Part shown: in pieces, positions 1 to 8,356 of the stretch | How positions within the stretch are numbered: position 1 is the first letter of the stretch | Layout: each line of letters starts with the position of its first letter | NCBI RefSeq assembly: GCF_000720135.1 | Contig: NZ_JOIU01000018.1 | Location: 1-64,000 of the forward strand | Length of the DNA stretch: 64,000 bases | Direction: 5' to 3' | Source: Streptomyces sp. NRRL S-1022 | Lineage (GTDB): Bacteria; Actinomycetota; Actinomycetes; Streptomycetales; Streptomycetaceae | Made by a program: the position numbers and the translations under genes | The notes under the pieces: generated by a model | The model's input: only the letters and a program-made list of their open reading frames with translations | What the model was told of the DNA's origin: nothing | The model's database searches: none

Positions 1-290
1 CCGCCCTCACCCCGCGCCAGCGCGAAACGCGCCAACGCCCGCTCGTTCGAGAACGCGTAGATCCAGCGGACACCCCCGACATCACCCGTCAAAGGCGCCC
101 CGTCCCCGTCCACCGGCACCAGCACCGCCGTACGCCGGAACTCACCCAGCAACACCGCGAACTCCCGCCGCCGCTGCTCGGGTCCGTCGGCGGCCTCCTG
201 GTGGGCGGTGTCGGTCAGGTCCGCGTACTCGTACAGCCGTGACCTGCGTGCCTGCCCCGTCGAGGCTGTCTGTCCCCCATGCTCAGCCAT
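1..290 (-). CDS. SseB-like protein, N-terminal part (runs off the left edge)
   Basis: The minus-strand frame opens at an ATG at 290 and stays open to the window edge, giving about 96 residues; the C-terminus lies outside. After a polar N-terminus rich in Q, E and R comes EFRRTAVLVPVDGDG, then GGVRWIYAFSNERALARFAL. That pattern is typical of actinobacterial SseB-type domains, which are small conserved proteins of poorly defined role. No strong Shine-Dalgarno sequence precedes the ATG, so the start could lie a little further in. The family call rests on pattern recognition of half a protein. Confidence 0.6.
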   Translation of the reverse strand, partial: MAEHGGQTASTGQARRSRLYEYADLTDTAHQEAADGPEQRRREFAVLLGEFRRTAVLVPVDGDGAPLTGDVGGVRWIYAFSNERALARFALARGEG

Positions 291-377
291 GTCCGAGATC
301 ATCACACCGGGCTGTTGCCGAGGGCAAAAGGGGTGGCGGGACGACCGATCGGGTTCGGCCGTCGTCCGTGGACACGA

Positions 378-407
378 CAGCGCCCGGACCGAACGGCCCG
401 GGCGCTG
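378..407 (-). terminator. hairpin downstream of the chitinase gene
   Basis: A 10-bp inverted repeat (CAGCGCCCGG pairing with CCGGGCGCTG) with a 10-nt loop lies just past the chitinase stop codon. No T-run follows. This is common for Streptomyces terminators, so the assignment is plausible but not certain. Confidence 0.5.
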
Positions 408-426
408 GGTGCAGGCAGGGGTCAGG

Positions 427-2142
427 TCACGGCAGGGCGTGGACGTGGGCTCCCACCGGGGTCGACCAGGCGTTGCCCGAGGACGCGTCCCAGTTGGTGG
501 ACCAGGTCATCGCGCCGCGCAGGGCCGGGTAGGTCTTGGAGGGCTTGAAGGTGCCGCAGTTCGTGCCGGCGGTGAGGCAGTCCAGGGCGTTGTCGACCAC
601 GGTGGGGGAGACGTAGCCGCTGCCCGCCGCGCGGGTGGAGGCCGGCAGGCCCAGGCCGACCTGGGACGGGGAGAGGCCGCCTTCCAGCTGGATGCAGGCG
701 AGGGCGGTCAGGAAGTCGACCGTGCCCTGGCTGTAGACCTTGCCGTCGCAGCCCAGCATGGAACCGCTGTTGTAGTACTGCATGTTGACGACCGTGAGGA
801 TGTCCTTCACGTTCAGCGCGGTCTGGAAGTAGGCGTTCGACGTCGACTGCATGTCGATCGTCTGCGGGGCCATGGTGATGACGAGGGAGGAGCCGGCCTT
901 CGACGACAGGGAGCGCAGGGCCTGGGTCATGTACGTCGCGTTGAGACCGTTCTCCAGGTCGATGTCGACGCCGTCGAAGCCGTACGTCTGCATCAGCGAG
1001 TAGACCGAGTTGGCGAAGTTCGTGGCCGATGCCGCGTCGCTGACCGACACCGAGCCCTTCTCGCCGCCGACCGAGATGATGACCTTCTTGCCGGCCGCCT
1101 GCTTGGCCTTGATGTCGGCTTTGAACTGGTCGACCGTGTAGCCGCCGAGGCCGGAGGAGTCGAGGGAGAAGCTCACCGCGCCCGGTGTCGACGTCGCGTC
1201 GGCGAAGGCCACCGCGATGATGTCGTAGGCGGCGGGGACGTCGGACAGCTTCTGGACCGTCGCGCCGTTGTTGAAGTTCTGCCAGTAGCCGGTCACCGCG
1301 TGCTTGGGGAGGGTTCCGCCCCCGCCGCCCGTGCCGGAGGACGTCGTCCCGGTCACCGTCGCCGACTTCGCCGACTCGCCCGCCGCGTTGGTCGCCGTGA
1401 CCTGGAAGGAGTACGACGTGGCTGCGGTCAGGCCGGTCACCGTCGCCGACGTGCCGGTCACCGCCGTGACCTTCGTACCGTTGCGGTAGACGTTGTAGCC
1501 CGTCGCGCCCGAGACCGGGGACCAGGACAGGGAGACCGCGGAGGAGGTCGTACCGGTCACGGAGAGGCCGGCCGGGGCCGCCGGGACGGTGGGGGCCGGG
1601 TCGCCGCCACCGCCGCCGTCGGGGCCGTAGACCGAGACGTCGTCGGCGTAGTAGGCCGCCTGGCCGTACCAGCCGTGGGTGTAGACCGTCACCGAGGTCG
1701 TCGAGGCGCCGGTGGTGAAGGTCGTCGAGAGCTGCTTCCAGGACGTGGAGTCGGGGGTCCAGGTGGAGACGTCCGTGGTGCCCGTGCCGGTCACGCCGAG
1801 GTACGCGTAGCCGCCCTGCACCCACGCGCCGAGCGTGTACGTCGAGTTGGGCTTGACCGCGACCGACTGGGTGCACTGGGCGTTGTCCTGGCCGGCCGGG
1901 GTCGCCTTCAGGGCCCCGGTGCCGCCGTGCACGGGGGAGGTGACCGTCGTGCCGCTGCCAGCCGTACACGTCCAGTTGGCCAGGCCCGACTCGAAGCCCG
2001 CGTTCTTGACGTTGTTGACGTCGGCCGCCGACGCGGGGGTGGCCGTGGCGAGGCCGGCGACCGAGAGGGCCAGGGCGGTGGCGGCGGACCATGCCGCGAA
2101 CCGTCGTCTGCGGGGTCCGGGTATGCCTGGGGCGCGGTGCAC
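427..2142 (-). CDS. secreted GH18 chitinase with carbohydrate-binding and fibronectin III domains
   Basis: A 571-aa secreted glycoside hydrolase that cleaves chitin. An Arg-rich n-region and hydrophobic core end at an ATPASA signal-peptidase site near residue 39. Then come a jelly-roll carbohydrate-binding module (about 40-175), a Gly-rich linker, a fibronectin III domain (about 185-270), a second Gly linker, and a GH18 catalytic domain. The catalytic motif FDGVDIDLE is complete, with the acid Glu near residue 397. GTG at 2142 is chosen over the longer ATG at 2193 because GGAGG lies 5 nt upstream and the shorter form begins just before the charged n-region. The ATG at 2193 would also sit on the predicted -10 box. 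Gene order suggests an orthologue of S. coelicolor ChiA, from memory. Confidence 0.93.
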   Translation of the reverse strand: MHRAPGIPGPRRRRFAAWSAATALALSVAGLATATPASAADVNNVKNAGFESGLANWTCTAGSGTTVTSPVHGGTGALKATPAGQDNAQCTQSVAVKPNSTYTLGAWVQGGYAYLGVTGTGTTDVSTWTPDSTSWKQLSTTFTTGASTTSVTVYTHGWYGQAAYYADDVSVYGPDGGGGGDPAPTVPAAPAGLSVTGTTSSAVSLSWSPVSGATGYNVYRNGTKVTAVTGTSATVTGLTAATSYSFQVTATNAAGESAKSATVTGTTSSGTGGGGGTLPKHAVTGYWQNFNNGATVQKLSDVPAAYDIIAVAFADATSTPGAVSFSLDSSGLGGYTVDQFKADIKAKQAAGKKVIISVGGEKGSVSVSDAASATNFANSVYSLMQTYGFDGVDIDLENGLNATYMTQALRSLSSKAGSSLVITMAPQTIDMQSTSNAYFQTALNVKDILTVVNMQYYNSGSMLGCDGKVYSQGTVDFLTALACIQLEGGLSPSQVGLGLPASTRAAGSGYVSPTVVDNALDCLTAGTNCGTFKPSKTYPALRGAMTWSTNWDASSGNAWSTPVGAHVHALP

Positions 2143-2192
2143 GGGAGCCTCCGTGGGGAGAGAGGAGCGGTGGCCTTCGCTTGCGAGCCTCA

Positions 2193-2233
2193 AAGTTGGT
2201 CCAGACCAATCTGCCTGTCAAGAGGTCCAGACC
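2193..2233 (-). promoter_or_regulatory. chitinase promoter with paired chitin-type operator repeats
   Basis: On the minus strand a perfect TTGACA -35 box (2216-2221) is followed, 17 bp on, by CAACTT (2193-2198) as a weak -10. Two copies of GGTCTGGACC flank the -35 box (2224-2233 and 2198-2207), 26 bp apart. Paired repeats of this sequence are known in Streptomyces chitinase promoters for chitin induction and glucose repression. The motif is also one base from the DasR core GGTCTAGACC. Confidence 0.8.
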
Positions 2234-2434
2234 GGAATGGTGGCGGGCCGGTTGCTCAACCTGTCCTGGTTTGCCGGGACTTGTTCCGTCGGAGTTCCAT
2301 ACCGGCTTCACGAACGCTGTTCTCCGGCCATACGCCCGTGGATACAGTGCTCAGGTAGTCACGCAATGAAGTCGTCCCGGCGCACGGCAGTGACCCCGGT
2401 GGGCCGGGCGGGTGTGAAGAGCGGGGAGCTGTGC

Positions 2435-3289
2435 GTGCCAACTGCCATTGCCGTGACCGGTGCCGACATGGCACTGCCGGCGCAGGACGAGCGGACCATG
2501 CCCGCCGTCGTGCTGACCGGCCTCGACCGCAAGCCGCTGGACCAGGCCCTCACCGAACTCCACGCCCTCGTCGAGCAGTACGGCCATGTGGTCGTCGTCT
2601 GCTCGCAGGCCACTCCGGAGCCGGTCGTACGACGGCTTCACACCCTGCGCTCGCTGCTGGAGAGCGACCGCATCGCCCTGTTCCGGCCCGAGCTGCCGCC
2701 GCTCGGCATCGCCGTCCTGGCCCGGCAGCTGCGCCAGCTCGCCTCCTGCGACCTGAGCCCGGGTGTGCTCGCCTCCGCCGGCCGGCTGCTCACCCACTAC
2801 ATCCACGCCGGCGCCGTCCTCGGCTCCGTCGCCAAGCTGGACCGGGTCCCGGTCGGACTGAAGGCGCACGCCAGGTCCTGGGTGCCCGGCAGCCAGTTCG
2901 CCGTGCTCGCCCACCCCGAGCCCCAGCTGGTGAGGGTGGCCCCCGACGCCACGCTGAAGGGCCCCGAGTTCAGCACCTGGATGCTGGTCGCCAAGGGGCA
3001 GCTGCAGAGCGACTGGGCCGCCGGTCTCGGCACCCGGTGGGGCGTGCACGGGCTGCGCGAGACCCCGCTGCCCGTCGAATCCACGGTGTGGTGGGGGACC
3101 GGCCGCCTGATCGAGTTCTGCGGTTACCTCGCCGACCTGTCCGTCCTCTACCAACTGGTCACCTCGGTACGGCAGACCAGCTGTCACTGGTGCGGCATCG
3201 ACGTCATCGGCGACCGCTGCGTCTTCTGCTCCGCCGGCCCGCCCGCGCCCGGCGAACCCCGCGCCCTGGAACCGCGAACGCCCGCCTGA
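2435..3289 (+). CDS. conserved hypothetical protein with C-terminal CxxC pair
   Basis: A 284-aa protein of unknown function. The body is a soluble alpha/beta fold with no signal peptide; the first 100 residues (VVVVCSQ..., IALFRPELPP) look like a Rossmann-type layer. The C-terminus carries CHWCGIDVIGDRCVFC, two CxxC pairs suggesting a zinc ribbon. The GTG at 2435 is chosen because GGGGAG lies 6 nt upstream; ATGs at 2468 and 2498 are alternatives. It sits 58 bp before cpaB on the same strand, so it may be the first gene of the Tad pilus transcript, but no shared function can be shown. Confidence 0.75.
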   Translation: MPTAIAVTGADMALPAQDERTMPAVVLTGLDRKPLDQALTELHALVEQYGHVVVVCSQATPEPVVRRLHTLRSLLESDRIALFRPELPPLGIAVLARQLRQLASCDLSPGVLASAGRLLTHYIHAGAVLGSVAKLDRVPVGLKAHARSWVPGSQFAVLAHPEPQLVRVAPDATLKGPEFSTWMLVAKGQLQSDWAAGLGTRWGVHGLRETPLPVESTVWWGTGRLIEFCGYLADLSVLYQLVTSVRQTSCHWCGIDVIGDRCVFCSAGPPAPGEPRALEPRTPA

Positions 3290-3347
3290 CCTGCGCCAAC
3301 CTGACCCGTCCCGCTCGGCCGATTCCCCCAATGAGGTTGCACGGTTC

Positions 3348-4052
3348 ATGAACTCCCGTCAGCGCCGCGGCGTGATACTGCTGATCCTGTCGGTCCTGTG
3401 CGCGCTGGGCGCGTTCGCCGGCGTGCTCTCCGTCATCCACGACGTGAACTCCAAGGTCGGGCCCGAGGTCGCCGCCTACCGGGTCAGGTCCGAGGTGAAG
3501 CCGTACACCGCGCTGGCCACGGACCAGTTCGAGAAGGTCTCGATGCCGAAGCGGTGGCTGTCCGGCAACGCCGTCACCGACCTGAGGCAGATCCGCGGCA
3601 AGATCGCCGTGACCACCCTGCACCCCGGCTCGCTGCTGCAGACCGACATGGTCGTGGACCGGCCCGCCCTCCAGCCGGGCCAGCAGGAGGTCGCCATCAT
3701 GATCGACGCGGCGACCGGCGTGGCGGGGAAGATCACCCCGGGTTCCCGGGTCAACGTCTACGCCACCTTCGAGGGGAAGAAGGAGGGCGACCCGGACCAG
3801 TCGAAGATCATCGTCACCGACGCCCGGGTCATCGACGTCGGCCAGATCACCGCCCTGGAGCCCGACCGCGACAAGAACCAGCAGCCCACCGACGCCGTCC
3901 CCATCACCTTCGCGCTGTCCACCCTCGACGCCCAGCGCATCACCTACGCCGAGTCCTTCGCCCAGCGCGTCCGGCTCGCACTCGTGGCCCCCGGCAGCGA
4001 GACCAGCGTCCCGGACAAGGACCGCACCTACGAACTCGTGACGGACAAGTGA
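3348..4052 (+). CDS. cpaB: Tad pilus assembly protein CpaB/RcpC (SAF domain)
   Basis: A 234-aa membrane-anchored component of the Tad pilus apparatus. One N-terminal transmembrane segment (about 5-27) leads into a SAF domain (VRSEVKPYTALATDQFEKV), then the RcpC-like region QEVAIMIDAATGVAGKITPG with GSRVNVYATF. In Gram-negatives CpaB helps the outer-membrane secretin; here it presumably acts on the outer face of the single membrane. The length is typical for actinobacterial members. It begins the Tad operon, 9 bp before tadZ. Confidence 0.88.
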   Translation: MNSRQRRGVILLILSVLCALGAFAGVLSVIHDVNSKVGPEVAAYRVRSEVKPYTALATDQFEKVSMPKRWLSGNAVTDLRQIRGKIAVTTLHPGSLLQTDMVVDRPALQPGQQEVAIMIDAATGVAGKITPGSRVNVYATFEGKKEGDPDQSKIIVTDARVIDVGQITALEPDRDKNQQPTDAVPITFALSTLDAQRITYAESFAQRVRLALVAPGSETSVPDKDRTYELVTDK

Positions 4053-4061
4053 GAGGCGGCC

Positions 4062-5300
4062 ATGCCCACCAGGATCCTCCCGGCCGGCTCGGACCCGGAC
4101 GCCGTCCGCTCCCTCACCACCCTGCTCAGCCAGCTCCCCGACGCCGAACCACAGCCCCCGGTCACCGACTCCACCCAACTGGTCGACACCCTCGCCCGGC
4201 TCGCCACCGAATCGGTCGAGGAACTCCCGGAAGTCGTCGTCGTCCACGAACGCATCGGCCCGGTACCGGCCCTGGAGCTGATCCGCGAGGTCGCCCTGCG
4301 CTTCCCGGCCGTCGGCGTCATCCTCGTCACCACCGACGCGAGCCCCGGCCTGTTCGCGGCCGCCATGGACTCCGGCGCCCGCGGCCTGGTCGCGCTCCCG
4401 CTGTCGTACGAGGAACTCGCCCACCGCGTCCAGGCCGTCGCCCAGTGGTCCACCGGCGTACGACGGCACCTCGGGCACGGCGCCGAGGTGCTCGCCGGGG
4501 CCGGCGGCACCGTCGTCACGGTCAGCGGCGCCAAGGGAGGCGTGGGCGCCACCCTGGCCGCCGTACAGCTGGCCCTCGCCGCCCAGGCCTCCGGCCGGCC
4601 CACCGCCCTGGTCGACCTCGACCTCCAGACCGGCGACATCGCCTCCTACCTGGACATCCAGTTCCGCCGGTCGGTGGCCGACCTCGCCGCCATCACCGAC
4701 ATCTCGCCCCGCGTCCTCGCCGACGCCGTCTTCCGGCACGACACCGGCCTCGCCCTGCTGCTCGCGCCCGGCGAGGGCGAACGCGGCGAGGAGGTCACCG
4801 ACCGCGCCGCCCGCCAGATCGTGGGCGCCCTGCGCTCCCGCTACGAGGTGGTCGTGGTGGACTGCGGGGCCCAGCTGAGCGGGGCCGGGGCCGCCGTGGT
4901 GGAGATGGCCGACACCGCGCTGCTGGTCACCACCCCCGACGTCATCGCCGTACGCGGCGCCAAACGGACCGTGCGGATGTGGGACCGGCTGCAGATCCGC
5001 AAGGCCGAGGAGACCACCGTGGTCGTCAACCGGCACACGCGCGGTGCGGAGATCCAGCCCGCGCTGGTGCAGCGCATCACCGGCACCGCGCTGGCGCGCA
5101 CGGCCGTACCCGCCAACTTCAGGGAACTGCAGGCGGTCGTGGACGCCGGGCGGCTGCACGAACTGGACGCGAAGAGCACGGTGAAGCAGGCGCTGTGGGC
5201 CCTCGCGGGGGAGCTGGGGCTGGTACGGGCGCCGGACGAGGGAGCCTCCCACCGGGGCGGCGGCCGGGGGCCGGTCGGCTTCCGGCGGCGGAAGGAGTGA
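4062..5300 (+). CDS. tadZ: TadZ/CpaE-like ParA-family ATPase
   Basis: A 412-aa cytoplasmic protein that in Tad systems positions the secretion machine at the pole. Residues 1-145 resemble a degenerate response-regulator receiver. The rest is a MinD/ParA fold with a deviant Walker A, GAKGGVGATL (about 157-166). The signature lysine of KGG is present, but the P-loop lysine that normally precedes the Thr/Ser is alanine (residue 163). TadZ/CpaE proteins are known to be atypical ATPases, so nucleotide hydrolysis is doubtful. Its stop codon abuts the TadE gene. Actinobacterial relatives are also annotated as septum-site-determining (Ssd). Confidence 0.88.
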   Translation: MPTRILPAGSDPDAVRSLTTLLSQLPDAEPQPPVTDSTQLVDTLARLATESVEELPEVVVVHERIGPVPALELIREVALRFPAVGVILVTTDASPGLFAAAMDSGARGLVALPLSYEELAHRVQAVAQWSTGVRRHLGHGAEVLAGAGGTVVTVSGAKGGVGATLAAVQLALAAQASGRPTALVDLDLQTGDIASYLDIQFRRSVADLAAITDISPRVLADAVFRHDTGLALLLAPGEGERGEEVTDRAARQIVGALRSRYEVVVVDCGAQLSGAGAAVVEMADTALLVTTPDVIAVRGAKRTVRMWDRLQIRKAEETTVVVNRHTRGAEIQPALVQRITGTALARTAVPANFRELQAVVDAGRLHELDAKSTVKQALWALAGELGLVRAPDEGASHRGGGRGPVGFRRRKE

Positions 5301-5308
5301 GCCTTGCG

Positions 5309-5689
5309 ATGAGAAGGCCGGGCGGGGACCGCGGACAGGTCAGCGTCGAACTCCTCGGGATGACGCCGCTGATCGTCCTGACGCTGGTCCTGATGTGGCA
5401 GGCCGTACTCGTGGGGTACGCCTTCACGCTCGCGGGGAATGCTGCGGACGAGGGCGTGCGGGCGGGCACGGCGGCACCGCCGGGAGAGCGGTTCGGCGTG
5501 TGCGAGGAGGCCGCGCTGCGGCACCTGTCGGGGGCGTGGCGAGGGGGTGCCGGCGTGGAACGGTGCGGCGGGAGCGGCTATGTGACGGCCGACGTGGCCG
5601 TCAAGGTCCCCGTCCTCTTTCCAGGCTTCGTCGACTTCCCCGTCACCGTGCACGGCCACGCCGGCGCCGTCGAGGAGGCGAAGCACTGA
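5309..5689 (+). CDS. TadE-family minor pseudopilin 1
   Basis: A 126-aa TadE-like protein. The N-terminus RGQVSVELLGMTPLIVLTLV matches the class III prepilin pattern: a polar leader, Glu at +5 relative to the presumed cleavage point, then one hydrophobic helix. The rest is a small exported domain with two cysteines that could form a disulphide. The ATG at 5309 with AGGAG 11 nt upstream is chosen; a GTG at 5297 overlapping the tadZ stop (GTGA) is the alternative. It is cleaved by a prepilin peptidase not seen in this window. Confidence 0.82.
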   Translation: MRRPGGDRGQVSVELLGMTPLIVLTLVLMWQAVLVGYAFTLAGNAADEGVRAGTAAPPGERFGVCEEAALRHLSGAWRGGAGVERCGGSGYVTADVAVKVPVLFPGFVDFPVTVHGHAGAVEEAKH

Positions 5690-5690
5690 G

Positions 5691-6053
5691 ATGTCGTACC
5701 GCCGCCGGCGCGACCGGGGTCAAGTGGCCATCGAATACCTGGGGTTCATCCCCGTCCTGCTGATCGTCGGCCTGGCCGGCATCCAGCTCGGGGCCGTCGC
5801 CTACGCCGCCGAGCAGGCCGGTACGGCGGCCCGGGCGGGCGCGCGGGCCGCGTCGCTGGAGCAGTCCTACACCCAGGCCTGCGCCGACGCGGTGAGCGGC
5901 GCACTGAGCGTGACCTGCTCGGCCGCCCCGGCGGGTGACTCGGTGACCGTCACCGCGACCGTCCGCATCCCCGCCGTCGTCTGGGACCTCGGCACCGCCA
6001 CCAAGCGCGCCACCATGCCGCTCGACCACTCACCGAGGAGTCGCCGACCATGA
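5691..6053 (+). CDS. TadE-family minor pseudopilin 2
   Basis: A 120-aa second TadE-like protein starting 1 bp after the first. It has the same layout: a basic leader, RGQVAIEYLGFIPVLLIVGL with the class III pilin Glu and an adjacent Tyr (Flp-like EY), then a short extracytoplasmic domain with two cysteines. Its last codons overlap the tadA start (ATGA), indicating translational coupling. Two tandem TadE-like genes suggest a heteromeric minor-pilin complex; this is inference. Confidence 0.82.
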   Translation: MSYRRRRDRGQVAIEYLGFIPVLLIVGLAGIQLGAVAYAAEQAGTAARAGARAASLEQSYTQACADAVSGALSVTCSAAPAGDSVTVTATVRIPAVVWDLGTATKRATMPLDHSPRSRRP

Positions 6054-7387
6054 GTCTGCGGGCACGCATCAGCACTCCGGAGGAGCACGCGGGCCGGGGC
6101 GAGGACGGGCACCTGGTCGCCTCCTACCGGGCCAAGCTGCTGGAGGAGATCGACCTCGCCGAGATGAGTGCGCTGGCCGCCGCCGAGCGCCGGGCCCGGC
6201 TGGAGCGGGTGCTCGGGCACATCATCAGCCGCGAGGGCCCGGTGCTGTCGACCGCCGAGCGGTCCCAGCTGATCCGCCGGGTCGTGGACGAGGCACTGGG
6301 CCTCGGCATCCTGGAGCCCCTGCTGGAGGACGCGTCCATCACCGAGATCATGGTCAACGGGCCCGACGCGATCTTCGTCGAGCGCGGCGGGCGCGTCGAG
6401 CAGCTGCCGCTGCGGTTCGTCTCCGCCGACCAGCTGATGCAGACCATCGAACGGATCGTGTCGACCGTCAACCGCCGCGTGGACGAGTCGAACCCGATGG
6501 TGGACGCCCGCCTGCCGTCCGGGGAACGCGTCAACGTCATCATCCCGCCGCTGTCCCTGACCGGCCCCACCCTCACCATCCGCCGCTTCCCGCGCTCCTT
6601 CACCCTCCAGGAGCTGATCGGCTTCGGCTCGCTGGACGAGCACATGCTGTACCTGCTGGCCGGCCTGGTGCAGGCGAAGTTCAACATCATCGTCTCCGGC
6701 GCGACCGGCACCGGTAAGACGACCCTGCTCAACGCGCTGTCCGGCCTGATCCCCGCCCACGAGCGCATCATCACCATCGAGGACTCCGCCGAACTCCAGC
6801 TCCAGCAGACCCATGTCGTCCGCCTGGAGTCCCGCCCGCCGAACGTGGAGGGCAAGGGCCAGGTCACCATCCGCGACCTGGTCCGCAACTCCCTGCGGAT
6901 GCGGCCCGACCGGATCGTGGTCGGCGAGGTCCGCGGCGGCGAGTCCCTCGACATGCTCCAGGCGATGTCCACCGGTCACGACGGCTCCCTGGCGACCGTG
7001 CACGCCAACAGCGCCGAGGACGCCCTGACCCGCCTCCAGACCCTCGCCTCCATGTCCGACGTCGAGGTCCCCTTCGTCGCCCTGCACGACCAGATCAACA
7101 GCGCCGTCGACGTCATCGTCCAGCTCACCCGGTTCGCCGACGGCGCCCGCCGCATCACCGAGATCGCCCTGCTCGACAGCCACGGCGGGGAGCCGTACCG
7201 GCTGGCGAGCGCCGCCCGGTTCGAGGCCCGGCCCATGACCCCCGACGGCCGCGTGTACGGCACCTTCCGGTACTTCCCGCTGCCCCGCCGTACCGCCGAC
7301 CGCCTCTTCATGGCGGGCCAGCCCCTCCCACAGGCCTTCGGCGTCGCCCGCTCCGCCGACCAGCTAGCCACCCGAGAAGCCAGGTAG
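6050..7387 (+). CDS. tadA: Tad secretion ATPase TadA (CpaF)
   Basis: A 445-aa hexameric type II/IV secretion ATPase that powers Flp pilus assembly from the cytoplasm. An N-terminal helical region is followed by VDARLPSGERVNVIIPPLSL and the RecA-like core with Walker A GATGTGKTT (about 217-225), the Asp box IITIEDSAEL, Walker B-like DRIVVGEVRGGE, and the His box TGHDGSLATVHANS. All motifs are intact, so an active motor is expected. The start overlaps the upstream TadE gene by 4 bp. Confidence 0.95.
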   Translation: MSLRARISTPEEHAGRGEDGHLVASYRAKLLEEIDLAEMSALAAAERRARLERVLGHIISREGPVLSTAERSQLIRRVVDEALGLGILEPLLEDASITEIMVNGPDAIFVERGGRVEQLPLRFVSADQLMQTIERIVSTVNRRVDESNPMVDARLPSGERVNVIIPPLSLTGPTLTIRRFPRSFTLQELIGFGSLDEHMLYLLAGLVQAKFNIIVSGATGTGKTTLLNALSGLIPAHERIITIEDSAELQLQQTHVVRLESRPPNVEGKGQVTIRDLVRNSLRMRPDRIVVGEVRGGESLDMLQAMSTGHDGSLATVHANSAEDALTRLQTLASMSDVEVPFVALHDQINSAVDVIVQLTRFADGARRITEIALLDSHGGEPYRLASAARFEARPMTPDGRVYGTFRYFPLPRRTADRLFMAGQPLPQAFGVARSADQLATREAR

Positions 7388-7398
7388 GACCCCCCACC

Positions 7399-8343
7399 AT
7401 GGAACTCCGCACCCTCGTCCAGCTCACCACCGCAGTGGCGCTGTTGACCTGCGTCCTGGCGGTGGCCGGCGTGCACGCCTACGCCTCCGGACGGGCCCGG
7501 CGCGCCGCCCTGGAGGACCGGCTCGCCCACACCGGCCCGCCGCCCCCGGCCGGCCGCCGGCGCCGCTTCCGGGACCTGGACCGGCGGCTGCGCCGTACCC
7601 GCCTCGGCCGCTGGCTGGAGCGGCGCCTCGCGGCGACCGGCCTGGACGTCACGCCCGGAGAGTTCTTCGCCGCCATGCTCGCCGCGGTCGCCGCGCTCTG
7701 GCTGGTCGGCCAGGCCACCCTGGCCCCCTTCTTCGGCCCCCTCGCCGGACTCCTCGGCATCGGGGCGGCGGTGCAGTTCCTCAACTGGCAGCGCCAGAAA
7801 CGCATCGAACGCTTCATCGGTCAACTCCCCGAGCTGGCCCGCATCCTCGCCAACGCCACCCAGGCCGGTCTCGCCCTGCGCACCGCGATCGGCATGGCGG
7901 CGGAGGAACTGGAGGCCCCGGCCGGCGAGGAACTCGCCAAGGTCGCCGACCAGCTCGCCGTCGGCCACTCCCTGGACGACGCGCTCGGCGAACTCGCCGA
8001 CCGCCTCCCCTCCCGCGAACTGGTCGTCCTCGTCACCACGCTGGTGCTGTCCAACCGCGCGGGCGGCCAGGTGGTGTCGGCGCTGCGCAACCTGACCGAG
8101 ACCCTGGAGGAGCGCAAGGAGACCCGGCGCGAGATCCGCACCCAGCTCTCCCAGGTGACCATGACCTCGTACGCCGTGCCCGTCCTCGGGGTCGGCGCGT
8201 TGTTCCTGATGAACGGCGTCAAGGACGGCGCGCTCGACCGCATGACCGGCTCCCCGGTCGGCCAGGCCTGCGTGATCATCGCGTTCGCCATGTACACCGT
8301 CGGCTTCGTCCTCATCCGCCGCATGAGCCGGATCGACGTGTGA
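7399..8343 (+). CDS. tadB: Tad inner-membrane platform protein TadB
   Basis: A 314-aa T2SSF-domain membrane protein forming half of the pilus assembly platform. There is one N-terminal transmembrane helix (about 7-28), an Arg-rich cytoplasmic stretch, a hydrophobic pair around 90-125, the GspF-like core (GQLPELARILANATQAGLAL...), and two C-terminal transmembrane helices. It lies 11 bp after tadA and 13 bp before tadC, as in most Tad operons. Confidence 0.92.
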   Translation: MELRTLVQLTTAVALLTCVLAVAGVHAYASGRARRAALEDRLAHTGPPPPAGRRRRFRDLDRRLRRTRLGRWLERRLAATGLDVTPGEFFAAMLAAVAALWLVGQATLAPFFGPLAGLLGIGAAVQFLNWQRQKRIERFIGQLPELARILANATQAGLALRTAIGMAAEELEAPAGEELAKVADQLAVGHSLDDALGELADRLPSRELVVLVTTLVLSNRAGGQVVSALRNLTETLEERKETRREIRTQLSQVTMTSYAVPVLGVGALFLMNGVKDGALDRMTGSPVGQACVIIAFAMYTVGFVLIRRMSRIDV

Positions 8344-8356
8344 GGGAGGTGACCCG

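Noticed and set aside
208..2358. Very long plus-strand frame (716 codons) opposite the chitinase
   Set aside because: It is the antisense shadow of the chitinase gene in high-GC DNA: Arg/Gly/Val-rich, no domain, and no ribosome-binding site.
3204..5252. 682-codon minus-strand frame across the Tad genes
   Set aside because: Composition is Gly/Asp/Val/Arg-rich mirror sequence of cpaB and tadZ, which have clear domains on the other strand.
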